Shown here one piece after another: positions 1 to 8,246 of a DNA stretch of 64,000 nt. The stretch is from Palsa-513 sp050010595. Lineage in GTDB: Bacteria; Actinomycetota; Thermoleophilia; Solirubrobacterales; Solirubrobacteraceae. The stretch is taken from assembly GCA_050010595.1 (NCBI GenBank), contig JBEKKS010000005.1, positions 62,001 through 126,000 of the forward strand. Reading direction: 5' to 3'. Position numbers and translations under genes: made by a program. The notes under the pieces are model-generated. The model saw only the letters and a program-made list of their open reading frames with translations. It did not search any database and was not told the DNA's origin. Numbering within the stretch: the first letter of the stretch is position 1; every line of letters begins with the position of its first letter.

Positions 1-810
1 GCGCGCGAGCAGCGTCTTGCCCGTCCCGGGTGGCCCGGAGAGCAGCACACCGTGCGGCATCCGCCCGCCGAGGCGTGCGTAGCGGGTCGGGTCACGCAGG
101 AAGTCGACGATCTCCGACAGCTCCGCCTTGGCTTCGTCGATCCCCGCCACGTCGGCGAACGTGACCGGGATGTTCTGCGGGTCAACGCGGCGTGCGCGCG
201 AACGGCCGAACTGGCCGAGCGCCCCCATCCCGCCCCCCTTTGCGGCGCGGCGCATGAAGAGGACGATCAGGCCGACGATCAGGAGCGTCGGGCCGAAGCC
301 GAGCAGCAGCTCCTCGAGCACCGACTCCGTGCTGGTCGGCGAGGTCGCCACCACTTCGACCTTCTGTGCTTCGAGCTCGGCCGTCAGCTGGCCGTTGTTC
401 CAGAACTCAGGCACCTGTGTCGCGAACAGCGTCGTCTGCGTCTTCGAGCTCGCCGGGTAGCGCTGCTTGTGCTTGAAGGTTCCCGACACGGCGTCGGCCT
501 TGGCGCTGATCGACTTGATCTCCCCTGCATGCAAGTCGGCGAGGAAGGTGCTGAACGGCACCGTCACGCGCGTCTGTCCGGCCGGCTGCGCGAGCAGCAA
601 CGAAAGCCAGTTGAGCGCGAGCAGACCGACCACGAACCAGAGGAACCAGCGACTGCGGTGCGCTGGTCGCGCCGGCGGTGCGCCGCGACCGTCGGGCGCC
701 GGCGAGACGTGCCAGCCGCGCTTGTCGCGCCCGAGCGGGGGGTGCGGCGGTCCTGGTGGGGCGCTGTCGCCGTCGGCGGCGAGAACGACCGCTTGCGGGT
801 CCTCAGACAA
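1..810 (-). CDS. ftsH: ATP-dependent zinc metalloprotease FtsH, N-terminal part (cut by window edge)
   Basis: Membrane-anchored AAA+ protease that removes misfolded membrane and regulatory proteins. Translation of the minus strand gives a Pro-rich cytoplasmic start, a membrane segment around residues 52-70 (FLWFVVGLLALNWL), an extracytoplasmic FtsH domain, a second membrane segment (TLLIVGLIVLFM), and then the AAA linker ending at the Walker A motif GPPGTGKT at the window edge. The chosen TTG start overlaps the upstream sugar-kinase stop by 8 bases, the pattern seen along this operon. The ATPase core and the zinc HEXXH site lie outside the window. Confidence 0.92.
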   Translation of the reverse strand, partial: MSEDPQAVVLAADGDSAPPGPPHPPLGRDKRGWHVSPAPDGRGAPPARPAHRSRWFLWFVVGLLALNWLSLLLAQPAGQTRVTVPFSTFLADLHAGEIKSISAKADAVSGTFKHKQRYPASSKTQTTLFATQVPEFWNNGQLTAELEAQKVEVVATSPTSTESVLEELLLGFGPTLLIVGLIVLFMRRAAKGGGMGALGQFGRSRARRVDPQNIPVTFADVAGIDEAKAELSEIVDFLRDPTRYARLGGRMPHGVLLSGPPGTGKTLLAR

Positions 811-1804
811 CTCTTGCCCCCGGGACCTCGAGTGCCGCCCCGATCGCGCCGCCGAGGTCCCCCAGGGCGACGAGATGCACCTGCGGCGGGCGGTGGTCCG
901 CGAACAGGTGCGGCGCCATCGCCTGCTCGATTCGCTCGACGTATGGCTGGCCAAAGCGCACGCCGAGGCCGCCGCCGATCACGACCGCCTCGACGTCGAT
1001 CAGGTTTATCGCCGAGGCGATCCCGGCGCCCAGCGCGGCGACCGCGCGATCGATCAGCTCATGCGTGAGCTTGTCATCGGCCTTCAGTGCACGGTCCCAG
1101 ATGCTGCTCGTCAGGCGGTCATGTCCGTGCTCGCGCATCAGCTCGAACAGCACCGTGTCCTCGCCCTCCTCGTGCAGCTTGCGAGCGCGCAGCTCGAGTG
1201 CGCCGCGGCCGGCGTAGGCCTCGACGCAGCCGAACCGCCCGCACGTGCACTGGCGCCCGTTCTCGCGGATGACTGTGTGGCCGATCTCGCCGGCGCCGCC
1301 GCGGCCGCGCCACAACTTGCCCTCGAGCACGACGCCGCCGCCGATCCCAGTGCCCCAGAAGACGCCTAGCAACGAGTTGTAGGGCCGGCCCGCGCCGAGC
1401 GCCAGCTCGGCGCTAGTCGCGACGGCAACGTCGTTGCCGACCGCCACCGGCACGCCGAGCTCGGCCTCGAGCTTCGGTCCAAGCGGAAACGTCCCCGTCC
1501 ATCCGGGGAGATTGCGCGCGCTGGTGACCGTGCCGGCCTGCGTGTCGATGATCCCCGGCGAGCCAACGCCGATGCCGGAGAGTGCCGCGGTTTCGACTCC
1601 CGCTGCCGCGACCGCCTCGCGCATCGCGACGGCGATCGCCGTGGCGACGTCTTGCGGTCCGCCGCTTCTCGGCGTGGCAGCTCGGGCGTTGCCGAGCACG
1701 CTGCTCGCGGCATCGACGACGATCGCCTCGATCTTCGTCCCGCCGAGGTCGACCCCGCCGCGGAGCTCTGTGCGCGCCGCCATGTCCAGCTTCAGGTTAC
1801 CCAC
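803..1804 (-). CDS. ROK-family sugar kinase (glucokinase-like)
   Basis: Cytoplasmic ATP-dependent hexose kinase of the ROK family, probably phosphorylating glucose or a related sugar. The 333-residue protein has the phosphate-binding GGTK at 21-24, an ND pair at 124-125, GTGIGGG at 151-157, the catalytic EIGH region near 173-176 and the ROK zinc site Cys186-x-Cys188-x4-Cys193. There is no N-terminal HTH, so it is an enzyme rather than a ROK repressor. A GTG start is used because it overlaps the dtd stop by 8 bases; an ATG seven codons later is possible. It sits with galT, which suggests sugar salvage. Substrate is not provable from sequence. Confidence 0.88.
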   Translation of the reverse strand: MGNLKLDMAARTELRGGVDLGGTKIEAIVVDAASSVLGNARAATPRSGGPQDVATAIAVAMREAVAAAGVETAALSGIGVGSPGIIDTQAGTVTSARNLPGWTGTFPLGPKLEAELGVPVAVGNDVAVATSAELALGAGRPYNSLLGVFWGTGIGGGVVLEGKLWRGRGGAGEIGHTVIRENGRQCTCGRFGCVEAYAGRGALELRARKLHEEGEDTVLFELMREHGHDRLTSSIWDRALKADDKLTHELIDRAVAALGAGIASAINLIDVEAVVIGGGLGVRFGQPYVERIEQAMAPHLFADHRPPQVHLVALGDLGGAIGAALEVPGARVV

Positions 1805-2225
1805 CAGCCTCGAGCTCCAGCAGCAGCGTCACGGGACCGTCGTTTACGAGCTCCACCTGCATCATCGCCCCGAAGCGCCCGCGTGCGGCGCCGAGCAAGT
1901 CGCAAAAGTGCTCGTAGAGCTCGCTCGCCAGGGGCGGCTCCGCGGCCATGCCAAAGCTCGGCCGGTTGCCGCGACGCGTGTCGCCGTAGAGCGTGAACTG
2001 GCTGACGCAGAGGATCTCGCGTTCTCCGAGCGGCTCGTTCATGCGACCCTGCTCGTCAGCGAAGATCCGCAGCGCGCCCACCTTCGCCGCAAGCCGCCGT
2101 GCGTGCTCGCGGTCATCGCCGCGGGCGACACCAAGGAGGACGAGGAGGCCGGGCCCGATCGTGGCGATCGTCTCGCCCTCGACAGTGACGCTGGCGCGCG
2201 TGACGCGCTGAACGAGAGCCCTCAT
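1797..2225 (-). CDS. dtd: D-aminoacyl-tRNA deacylase
   Basis: Hydrolyses D-amino acids (and glycine mischarged on tRNA-Ala) from tRNA, a translation quality-control enzyme of the cytoplasm. The 142-residue product is family length. It carries both active-site motifs: SQFTLYGD and the Gly-cisPro loop in NDGPVT near the C-terminus. The ATG overlaps the galT stop as ATGA, so the two genes are translationally coupled. Nothing unusual apart from its position between two sugar genes. Confidence 0.93.
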   Translation of the reverse strand: MRALVQRVTRASVTVEGETIATIGPGLLVLLGVARGDDREHARRLAAKVGALRIFADEQGRMNEPLGEREILCVSQFTLYGDTRRGNRPSFGMAAEPPLASELYEHFCDLLGAARGRFGAMMQVELVNDGPVTLLLELEAGG

Positions 2226-3181
2226 ATTGCGCGCAGCTCGGCGGCCGCGAGCTCTGGCGCGACGCTGTTGAGGTGCACCCCGGTGCCGAGCTCGAGGCCG
2301 GCCAGGCCCGAGAGCCGCGGGAGGATGTCGATCCGCCAGCAGAAGTGCTCGGCGCCACGCGGCGCCGTACGCACCCAGAGGTTGAGCGGGACGCCCGGGC
2401 CGTGGCGCCGCGCAAGGCGTGCAAGCGCGTCGTGCAACATCGCGGCGCCGCTCGGGCCGTCGTCCTCGAAGCGCAGGCGCGGTCTCCGTGGGGCGATCAT
2501 CAGCTGGTAGGGCAGCCAAGCCGCGAACGGAGCGGCGAGCACAGTCTCGTTATCGATCGCGACGATCCGCTCGCCGCGGCGCACCTCCTCCTGGATCAGG
2601 TCGCCAAGCAGGTTCCCGCCCATCGTGCGAGCCGCGTACGCGGCGAAGCGCTCGCGCTCGCGCGCGATCTGTGCCGGTACGAACTCGAGCGCGTAGAGCT
2701 GCGCGTGCGTGTGCGGAATCGACGCGCCGCCGGCGTAGCCTTCGTTGACGCTCAGATGCAGGCACGCAGCCTGCGCGTGCGCTCGCATCCGCTCGCGCCA
2801 GGTCTCGACGGCCTCGTGCAGCTCGCTGTCGTCGAGCTCGATGAGAGCGGTGACGGGGCGCGGCGAGTTGACGATCACCTCGTGCGCGCCGGCGGCCGGT
2901 AGCCGGGTGAAGAGGTCTGGCTTGGCATCGCGCTCCGGTTCGGCGTCGGCCTGCTCGAGCGCCGGGTAGAGGTTGTCGAAGACGCGCACGCGCCACCCGC
3001 CGTCCGCCTCGTGCGCCGCGTAGAGCTCCGGCGGCGTCATCCGTTCGTTACCGGGGGCGAACGGGTCCTCGGCGTCCTCCACTGCGTGTGTCGGCCCCGC
3101 CCACGCGAACGGGCGCTCCGCGCGCGCCGGCGCGACGATCGTTCGCAGCCCGCTCAGGGGGTCGACGCGGATCTCAGGCAC
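2222..3181 (-). CDS. galT: Galactose-1-phosphate uridylyltransferase-like protein
   Basis: Leloir-pathway enzyme of the HIT superfamily, swapping UMP between UDP-glucose and galactose-1-phosphate. The active-site motif HTHAQ is at residues 157-161 (the HxHxQ of GalT), and the N-terminal VDPLSGLRTIV block is typical of bacterial GalT. I chose a GTG start giving 319 residues, because it overlaps the upstream thioredoxin gene by 8 bases; the frame stays open further upstream but only in antisense-like Ser/Thr-rich sequence. A related nucleotidyltransferase such as ADP-sugar phosphorylase is the main alternative. Confidence 0.87.
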   Translation of the reverse strand: MPEIRVDPLSGLRTIVAPARAERPFAWAGPTHAVEDAEDPFAPGNERMTPPELYAAHEADGGWRVRVFDNLYPALEQADAEPERDAKPDLFTRLPAAGAHEVIVNSPRPVTALIELDDSELHEAVETWRERMRAHAQAACLHLSVNEGYAGGASIPHTHAQLYALEFVPAQIARERERFAAYAARTMGGNLLGDLIQEEVRRGERIVAIDNETVLAAPFAAWLPYQLMIAPRRPRLRFEDDGPSGAAMLHDALARLARRHGPGVPLNLWVRTAPRGAEHFCWRIDILPRLSGLAGLELGTGVHLNSVAPELAAAELRAI

Positions 3182-3737
3182 TGGCGTATGCGCGGATGTC
3201 GTGCTCGAGTGAGGCGGCCGAGAGGTACGGGCCGTAATGGAAGTAGACGAGCTTGCCGCGACGGTCATAGAAGTAGGTGACGGGCGCATAGCCCGAGCCT
3301 GCAGCCGAGATCATGCGGTCGACCGACCACGAGCGGTCGTAATAGCTGGGGAAGCTGAGCGGGTGCTTGGCAAGCCAGCTGGCGCCGGCGCCGTCACCGA
3401 CGTCGTCGCCGATGAACGCGACCGTCTTGCCGAGCAACGGAGCGACACGCTGGAAGATCGCAAACTCGGCCTGACAGTTGTCACACCACGACGCCCACGC
3501 ATTCACGATGACCGGATACCCGCGCAGCGAGCGCAGCTCGCGCTCGAACGCCGAGGTGCCGCCGGGCAACAGTTTGTTGCGCTCGACGTAGAGCCCGGCC
3601 AGCGGCGCGGGCGCGCCACGATAGTCGGCAGCCAGAGTCCCAGCGCTCGGCGCAGCATTCCGGACGCTCCCGGTTCCGCAGCCGGTCAGGACGAGCGCAG
3701 CGACGACTGAGCCGGCAAGGCCTTTTCCGTACCTCAC
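3174..3737 (-). CDS. Thioredoxin-like lipoprotein (TlpA/ResA type)
   Basis: Likely an extracytoplasmic thiol-disulfide protein anchored by lipid. The 187-residue product has an N-terminal hydrophobic stretch ending in the lipobox LTGC (Cys20) and a thioredoxin fold with WCDNC at residues 84-88, preceded by the conserved VIVNAWASWC strand. It heads the galT-dtd-kinase-ftsH operon. Whether it reduces apocytochrome c, as ResA does, cannot be told; the ccm genes lie in a separate operon about 8 kb away. Confidence 0.87.
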   Translation of the reverse strand: MRYGKGLAGSVVAALVLTGCGTGSVRNAAPSAGTLAADYRGAPAPLAGLYVERNKLLPGGTSAFERELRSLRGYPVIVNAWASWCDNCQAEFAIFQRVAPLLGKTVAFIGDDVGDGAGASWLAKHPLSFPSYYDRSWSVDRMISAAGSGYAPVTYFYDRRGKLVYFHYGPYLSAASLEHDIRAYASA

Positions 3738-3868
3738 GTGCGCTATCTTCCCCTATGTAACGCGGACGCCTACCTGCTTGGCATCCCCCGCGACCGGCCA
3801 AACGCCGGGACGCCGAGTCGTTTCGATCGCCTCAGCGACGCCCCTCTCTTAAACCGTTAGAGCCATTC

Positions 3869-6577
3869 ATGGCCGAATCGATTTCAGTGGCTACCACTGC
3901 ACCTCCGAGCGATGCCGACATTGCTCGCGCCGAGAAGTTCACGCGCGAGCCATTTGTGCACCCCGGCGAGGATCCGGTCCTGGCGCTCGCGCCGGGAACG
4001 CCGCGCCGCCGGGCGCTCGACCAAGCGCTCGCCGAGCTCGACTCGGGCCTGACGGTTCCCTCCCCCGCCTGGCGGCGCGACTTCTCGCTGCTGCTCGGCC
4101 TCGAGCGCGTGCTCTCCGAAGAGGAGCCGAAGCTCGCCGACAAGACGCTGCTCTCCGCACACCAGGTCGACGCGCTCTCCGGCACGCTGACGGCGCTGCT
4201 GGCAGAGGCGCTCGCACGTACGAACGGCAGCGCCAACGGGAATGGCGCCGCGACGCGCGACGTGCTCGCCGATGCGCAGATCCTGGGAGTCGAAGAGGAC
4301 GAGGAGGACGAGGCCGACGAGCAGGTGGCGGGCGCCACCGAGGAGCCATCGGACGCGATTGAGCCGGAGGACGAGGAGGACGAGTCCGCTCCCGACGAGG
4401 ACGACGACTTCTTCGACGATGAGGACTTCTCCAGCGCCCCGGCCGATGAGGACGAGGACGAGGACGACGAAGACGACGTTACGGCCGAGCTCGAAGCCGA
4501 GCTCGATCGTGCCGAGGCGGAGGCGGAGACCGCCGACTGGGACGAGGAAGCCGACGACGACATTCCGCCCGACGAGGAGCAACTCGCCGAGCAACCGGAG
4601 GACCCGAACGCCGCCAAGCGCTTCTGGTTCGAGCACGCGACCGGCGCCGGCAAGACTGTCGCCGCGCTCGGCTTCGTCGAGGCATCACGCACCGGCGGCA
4701 TCCTGATCCTCACGCACCGTCGCAACCTCGTCGACCAGTTCCTCGGGGAGTTGCGCGACCGCGGCTACAAGAAGCGCATCTCACGGCCGCTGCTGCTCGG
4801 CGAGGACAGCACGAACGGTCCGGTAACCGTCGAGACCTACCAGTGGTTCGTGCGCAACGCCGGCCACATCTCGAGCGCCTACTCGATCGTGATCTGCGAC
4901 GAGGCGCACACCGCGCTCGGCGAGAAGACCTCCGCAGCGATCCGCAACTGGACCGGGCCCGTGTTCATCGGCATGACCGCGACCGGAGCGCTGATCGCGC
5001 GCCATGTCACCGACCTCTTCCCGACCCAGACCTCGCGCTTCGATCTCGCGCAGGCGGCGCGCCGCGGCGTCATCTCGCCGTTGCGCTGCGTGCGCATCCC
5101 GCCCGGGCCGGGAGTGCGAACGATCGCCAAGGTGCCGTTGCGTCGCGGCGAGGTCGACACCGAGTTCGACCAGGAGATGCTGGCCGAGCTGCTCGACCAG
5201 ACGCCGTTCAACGTCGCCGTCGCGAGCCTTTACAAGACGCGCTTCAACGGAGTTCCCGGCGTCGTCTATGCAGCGGGCGTGCGTCACGCCTACAACCTCG
5301 CCGAGTCCTTCCGCGCGGAAGGACTCAAAGCGCAGGCCGTGTCGGGTGAGACGCCCAAGCGTGAGCTGGCGAGCATCCTCGCGCGCTACGAACGCGGCGA
5401 CATCGACGTCCTGATCAACGCGCAGCTGCTGGCCGAAGGCTGGAACTCGCCGCGCGCGACCGTTTGCGTGCACCTCGCGCCAACCGCCTCCAAGCGCATC
5501 TACCAGCAGCGCGTGGGGCGCGTCACGCGCCGCCATCCGGGCAAGGAGGCCGGCCTCGTGGTCGACTTCGTCCACCCCGCCACCAAGCACGACGATCCGG
5601 TCGTCACGCTGCATTCGCTGCTCGACCGCGACGTCTATCGCGGCGGCGCGATCGTCGTCGGGCCGGTGCGTCGTGGCCGCGGACGGCGGGTGCGCGTCGA
5701 ACGGCGCGTGCTGCCGGTCTGCGCCGAGCCGGAACGCCGCGCCGAGGTCTTCGAGCGCGAGCTCTGGCGGATCGCCGTCGAGCATCTCGACTACGGCGAG
5801 CAGCATGTCTGGGCCGCGCTCGCGGGGGCGCGCGTCCAACCGAGTGGCTGGCGCCGGGCGCGCGCGATGCTGCACTTCGATCGCGACGGCGAGCTGCGCC
5901 GCCGCTTCCTGATCACCGCCGTCCAACGCAACCGCAATCCGCAACTGCGCTTGAAGGCGCTCGCCGAGATCGCCGCCGCACGCGACCCGGACGCGTTCGA
6001 CACGGCGATCGACATCATCGGTACCTGGAACCGGGAGGAGCGCCGCGAAGGCGCGAAGATCATCCTCCAGGCGATGGTCGACAAGCGGATCGGCAGGCGC
6101 GACCAAGCGAACGCCTGGATCTGGCGCATCGCCGAGTACACGCGCGAGATCCACGAGGAGTACGCAGTGCAACGCTGGCCCGAGACCAAGCGCCTGCTTG
6201 GCCTGCTGGTCAACTCCTCCGGCGCCGCGCACGCCCGCAACGCGCGCCGGCTCGTGCACGCGTCGCGCAAGCAGGATCGCCGGCTCGCGGCGGCGTTGCT
6301 CGCCGCCGCGCTCGCCCACTCACCAGAGGCAGAGGAGGTATTGCGCGGGGCGCGCACGCGTATGGCACGCAAGCCGCCCGCGCTCGCCCGGGAGCTTCTG
6401 CGCAACTTCCCCAAGCGCCGCGGACGCGGCAAGCGTCGCCGCCGGCGCGGCCCGAGCGATGCAGGCGCGGGCGTCGAGGCCTCACGCAACGGGGCGGGCT
6501 CGCACGAGCAGGTCCCGGCCGAGACGCAGCGCAACAGCGCCGAGGCGGCGCGGCAGCCCACCGGCGGCGTCGACTAG
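3869..6577 (+). CDS. SF2 DEAH-box helicase with long acidic N-terminal region
   Basis: ATP-dependent nucleic-acid helicase of superfamily 2, resembling type III restriction/XPB-like helicases. Walker A reads ATGAGKT at residues 257-263 and the Walker B box is DEAH at 344-347, followed by the MTATG motif III. The C-terminal helicase half ends in QQRVGRVTRRHPGK (motif VI). Residues about 130-240 are almost entirely Asp/Glu with Ala, a likely disordered acidic arm. Beyond the motor is an alpha-helical region of roughly 250 residues and a basic tail with KRRGRGKRRRRR. It stands alone, divergent from the lipoprotein operon. Role in repair or RNA handling is unknown. Confidence 0.85.
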   Translation: MAESISVATTAPPSDADIARAEKFTREPFVHPGEDPVLALAPGTPRRRALDQALAELDSGLTVPSPAWRRDFSLLLGLERVLSEEEPKLADKTLLSAHQVDALSGTLTALLAEALARTNGSANGNGAATRDVLADAQILGVEEDEEDEADEQVAGATEEPSDAIEPEDEEDESAPDEDDDFFDDEDFSSAPADEDEDEDDEDDVTAELEAELDRAEAEAETADWDEEADDDIPPDEEQLAEQPEDPNAAKRFWFEHATGAGKTVAALGFVEASRTGGILILTHRRNLVDQFLGELRDRGYKKRISRPLLLGEDSTNGPVTVETYQWFVRNAGHISSAYSIVICDEAHTALGEKTSAAIRNWTGPVFIGMTATGALIARHVTDLFPTQTSRFDLAQAARRGVISPLRCVRIPPGPGVRTIAKVPLRRGEVDTEFDQEMLAELLDQTPFNVAVASLYKTRFNGVPGVVYAAGVRHAYNLAESFRAEGLKAQAVSGETPKRELASILARYERGDIDVLINAQLLAEGWNSPRATVCVHLAPTASKRIYQQRVGRVTRRHPGKEAGLVVDFVHPATKHDDPVVTLHSLLDRDVYRGGAIVVGPVRRGRGRRVRVERRVLPVCAEPERRAEVFERELWRIAVEHLDYGEQHVWAALAGARVQPSGWRRARAMLHFDRDGELRRRFLITAVQRNRNPQLRLKALAEIAAARDPDAFDTAIDIIGTWNREERREGAKIILQAMVDKRIGRRDQANAWIWRIAEYTREIHEEYAVQRWPETKRLLGLLVNSSGAAHARNARRLVHASRKQDRRLAAALLAAALAHSPEAEEVLRGARTRMARKPPALARELLRNFPKRRGRGKRRRRRGPSDAGAGVEASRNGAGSHEQVPAETQRNSAEAARQPTGGVD

Positions 6578-6621
6578 CTGGCCGGTGGCGCGGCCGGCGT
6601 CTCGCGCCCGTTGCTTGCCGT

Positions 6622-7311
6622 CTAGATCACCTGGTGCTCGAGCAGGTGCACCTCGCCGGCGTCGAGCGCCTGCGTGACGCCGCCGCCGGAGTCGATCAGC
6701 AGGCAACCGGCGTCGTCGATGCCCGTCGCGACGCCCGCACCGCCATTCCAGGCGACTCGCGCGCCGCACAGCGCGTCGCGGTCGCGCCAGGCGTCGAGCA
6801 CCTCGGCCGCGGGTGCGCCAACCCAGCGCTCGAGTGCCGCCAGCAGCCGCTCGAGCATCGGCTCGATTGCAGTCCCGTCCATCCCGAGCGTCCCCGCGGT
6901 GGCTTGCAGCGGCGGCGGCAGCTGCGCGAGGTCGACGGCCACGTTGATCCCGATCCCGAGCACAGCCCAGAGCTCGCGCGGCCGCGCCTCGACGAGGATG
7001 CCGCTCACCTTGCGCCCGTCGAGCTGGACGTCGTTCGGCCACTTCAGCCGCGCCCGCTCACCGACCGTCTCGGCAACGGCGACGCCTGCGCGAAGCGAGA
7101 GCTGCGCCGGCGGGTCACGCAGGATCAGCGAGCAGAGCAGCGCGCCACCGGGCGGCGCCTCCCAGCGACGGCCGTTGCGGCCACGGCCGGCGAGCTGTTC
7201 GCCGGCCGTGACGAGCGTTCCGTGGGGAGCCCCGGCGAGCGCGAGCTCGCGCGCGTCACTGTTCGTCGATCCTGTCTGGCGGCGATGAACGCGCGGCGTG
7301 CCGAGGGTCAT
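6622..7311 (-). CDS. birA: Biotin--[acetyl-CoA-carboxylase] ligase (class I BirA)
   Basis: Attaches biotin to carboxylase carrier proteins through biotinyl-AMP. The 229-residue protein shows the nucleotide loop GRGRNGR at 42-48 and the KWPND motif at 90-94, followed by the GILVE strand. There is no N-terminal winged helix, so it is the non-regulatory class and should not repress biotin genes. The ATG overlaps the upstream SAM-hydrolase stop by 4 bases, making it the last gene of the ccm-hem transcription unit. Confidence 0.94.
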   Translation of the reverse strand: MTLGTPRVHRRQTGSTNSDARELALAGAPHGTLVTAGEQLAGRGRNGRRWEAPPGGALLCSLILRDPPAQLSLRAGVAVAETVGERARLKWPNDVQLDGRKVSGILVEARPRELWAVLGIGINVAVDLAQLPPPLQATAGTLGMDGTAIEPMLERLLAALERWVGAPAAEVLDAWRDRDALCGARVAWNGGAGVATGIDDAGCLLIDSGGGVTQALDAGEVHLLEHQVI

Positions 7312-8246
7312 CGAAAGTGCAGCTTCGCCATGTCGTCGACCGCAACCGCGAGACGCTCGGCAGCAGAGCCTCCGTTGACGGCGAGCGCAAGCTGCCCGCG
7401 CGAGTCGACGTAGACGACGAGCTCGCCTTCGGCGACGTCGGCAAAGGTCGCGCCGACCGCTACCTCGCGGCGCTCGCCGGCGATCTCGACCACGACCGGC
7501 GCGCCGGGGTCGGCACCCTGCACGAAGACCTGACCGGTTGCGTTCAACGCCACGTTGCCGTAGCCGTCGATCGACAGGACGCGGGCCACGAGGGTGTAGG
7601 GATGGCTGACCGCCTCGCCGGGTGCGTCACCGTCGTGCGATGCGACGCCGGCGGCGGACCCCTCGCCACGTGGCTTGCGACTGCGCTTGCCGGACCCGGC
7701 GCCCTCCAGGCGCGGGAGCGTCACGAGCCCTTCGGGGTCGATCGGCTCGCCGAGGGAGGACAGCGCAACGCCGTCGGCAAGCGCCGCCGCCACCGGGGCG
7801 AAGATGTCGCGTCCGTGAAACGTCGCCGAGATCGGCGTCAGCGCCTCGCCCGAAGCGCCGATGTCGAAGGCGTCGAGTGCGCCGCCGAATGCAGCGGCTG
7901 CGGCCAGCAGCAGCCCGTTGTCGGGGCCGACGAGGAAGCGCGGCTCGTCGCGCGCGACGAGCGCGATCGCGCGGCGCTCGGTCCCGACTCCGGGGTCGAT
8001 GACCGCCAGGTGCACGCCGACGGGCGTGAATGGGAGCGCCGCGCGTAGCGTCAGCGCGCCGGCCCTGACGTCATGCCGAGCGATCCCGTGCGTGATGTCG
8101 ATGATCCGCGCGGCCGGGCAGCGCCGCGCCATCACCGAGTGACAGACGCCGACGAACTCGTCGCGGTAGCCGTAGTCGGAGAGGAACGTGATGACCGGCA
8201 CCCGCCGGTGTCGCCGCGTTGGGACCGGCGCTTTTACGGCCATCAC
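7308..8246 (-). CDS. S-adenosyl-L-methionine hydrolase (SAM hydroxide adenosyltransferase, DUF62)
   Basis: Splits SAM with hydroxide to adenosine and methionine; the fold is shared with fluorinase and chlorinase. The N-terminal ITFLSDYGYRDEFVG matches the family opening with its substrate-binding Asp, followed by IIDITHGI, VIDPGVG and a FLVGPDNGLL block. The C-terminal domain carries VLSIDGYGNVALN. Residues about 185-215 form a Gly/Ser-rich insert. The 312-residue length fits. It overlaps the uroporphyrinogen gene by 4 bases; a SAM-cleaving enzyme beside a SAM-using methylase is notable. Confidence 0.88.
   Translation of the reverse strand: MMAVKAPVPTRRHRRVPVITFLSDYGYRDEFVGVCHSVMARRCPAARIIDITHGIARHDVRAGALTLRAALPFTPVGVHLAVIDPGVGTERRAIALVARDEPRFLVGPDNGLLLAAAAAFGGALDAFDIGASGEALTPISATFHGRDIFAPVAAALADGVALSSLGEPIDPEGLVTLPRLEGAGSGKRSRKPRGEGSAAGVASHDGDAPGEAVSHPYTLVARVLSIDGYGNVALNATGQVFVQGADPGAPVVVEIAGERREVAVGATFADVAEGELVVYVDSRGQLALAVNGGSAAERLAVAVDDMAKLHFR

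Noticed and set aside
4781..6319. 512-codon minus-strand frame opposite the helicase
   Set aside because: Composition is that of an antisense frame of high-GC coding DNA (Arg/Ala/Asp/Leu/Val rich) with no motifs; the plus-strand helicase has full motifs in order.
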